Origin: Vibrio splendidus | GTDB taxonomy: Bacteria; Pseudomonadota; Gammaproteobacteria; Enterobacterales; Vibrionaceae | Direction: 5' to 3' | Assembly (NCBI RefSeq): GCF_024347615.1 | Contig: NZ_AP025509.1 | Span: 372,001-436,000, forward strand | DNA: 64,000 bases | In this document: piece after piece, positions 63,650-64,000 of the stretch | How the letters are laid out: each line of letters starts with the position of its first letter | How positions within the stretch are numbered: position 1 is the first letter of the stretch | Program-made: the position numbers and the translations under genes | Notes under the pieces: generated by a model | The model's database searches: none | What the model saw: only the letters and a program-made list of their open reading frames with translations | Told to the model about the DNA's origin: nothing

Positions 63650-63741
63650 GTCGCTGAGATTCATTCTTTGGCTTCAAAAAACTTGAGAATCCACAAGAAT
63701 GTTCTTAGTTACTATAGAGAGAGTTAAAAAGGAGTGAGGGC

Positions 63742-64000
63742 ATGTATCGTTATGTCAGTTCACCGCAAGCGTCGAAGTACATAGTGCCACCGCCTCAACA
63801 TCGTGAGTTGTCGAGTGTGGATGTGCCTGAGTCCGAATTAGAGATGCGAGAAATATTGAACAATTGGTTTGCTGATGGTTTAGCGCCCATTATTGAAAGT
63901 GAAGATGACTACATCTCTGCGAGCGAACACGTTCGATTTGAAAAGCTTAGCCGCACCGTTGGGATGCTGTTGAGAAACAAAGATTATTATTTTGCGGCTA
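63742..64000 (+). CDS. Unrecognised gene, 5' end only (runs off the window)
   Basis: An open frame from ATG 63742 to the window end (86 codons), with a strong Shine-Dalgarno (aaggagtgaggg). It starts MYRYVSSPQASKYIVPPPQ and continues as an acidic, helical, soluble sequence (ESELEMREILNNWFADGL). No signal peptide or membrane helix in the visible part, and I recognise no family. It follows the adhesin's terminator, so it is probably a separate transcription unit. Confidence 0.7.
   Translation, partial: MYRYVSSPQASKYIVPPPQHRELSSVDVPESELEMREILNNWFADGLAPIIESEDDYISASEHVRFEKLSRTVGMLLRNKDYYFAA

Overview
The window reads as a chromosomal segment of a marine gammaproteobacterium, most likely a Vibrio of roughly Splendidus-clade composition (about 44-47% G+C). 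The reasons are the LuxP-type periplasmic binding protein, the sulfatase/anSME cluster, the density of c-di-GMP and hybrid-kinase genes, and a giant tandem-95 (cadherin-like) surface protein with its own type I secretion operon. Genus is inferred from gene content; no rRNA, tRNA, CRISPR array, transposase or prophage gene was seen.

Region 1 (1-14176) is a periplasmic sulfatase/redox locus. Two divergent, exported, cysteine-type sulfatases share a 347-bp promoter region. They are followed by an octahaem c-type cytochrome with a TPR tail, then a six-gene MoxR/Bat-type operon (AAA+ ATPase, DUF58, DUF4381, two VWA proteins, BatD-like) and a LysR regulator. The same theme returns at 19318-24584 with a Thr-nucleophile alkaline phosphatase, a SUMF1-fold lipoprotein that lacks the catalytic cysteines of formylglycine-generating enzyme, an anaerobic sulfatase-maturating radical SAM enzyme, and a haemless HEAT/TPR paralogue of the cytochrome's C-terminal half. 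A gamma-glutamyltransferase follows.

Region 2 (14417-19182) is a sensory module. A ribose-binding-type periplasmic protein overlaps by 4 bp a membrane GGDEF-EAL protein, and a LuxP homologue with an altered ligand pocket is transcribed divergently from them. Region 3 (26738-31571) is a three-gene operon: hybrid histidine kinase, small PstS-like periplasmic protein, and outer-membrane porin.

Region 4 (32192-63529) is the most unusual part. A compact minus-strand operon encodes a small HPt-like protein without the phospho-histidine, an HlyD-type membrane fusion protein, a membrane pseudo-histidine kinase (H-box His replaced by Tyr) with an intact receiver, a TolC-family channel, and two overlapping ABC half-transporters with degenerate nucleotide-binding motifs. 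Divergent from it is one 22-kb reading frame (7,362 sense codons) for a repeat adhesin with no RTX nonapeptides and no obvious LapA-type retention module. That frame is cut by a single in-frame TAA at 57707-57709, with the frame fully open on both sides. As it stands the first product (5,423 aa) would lack the C-terminal secretion signal. The window ends inside the start of an unrecognised gene.
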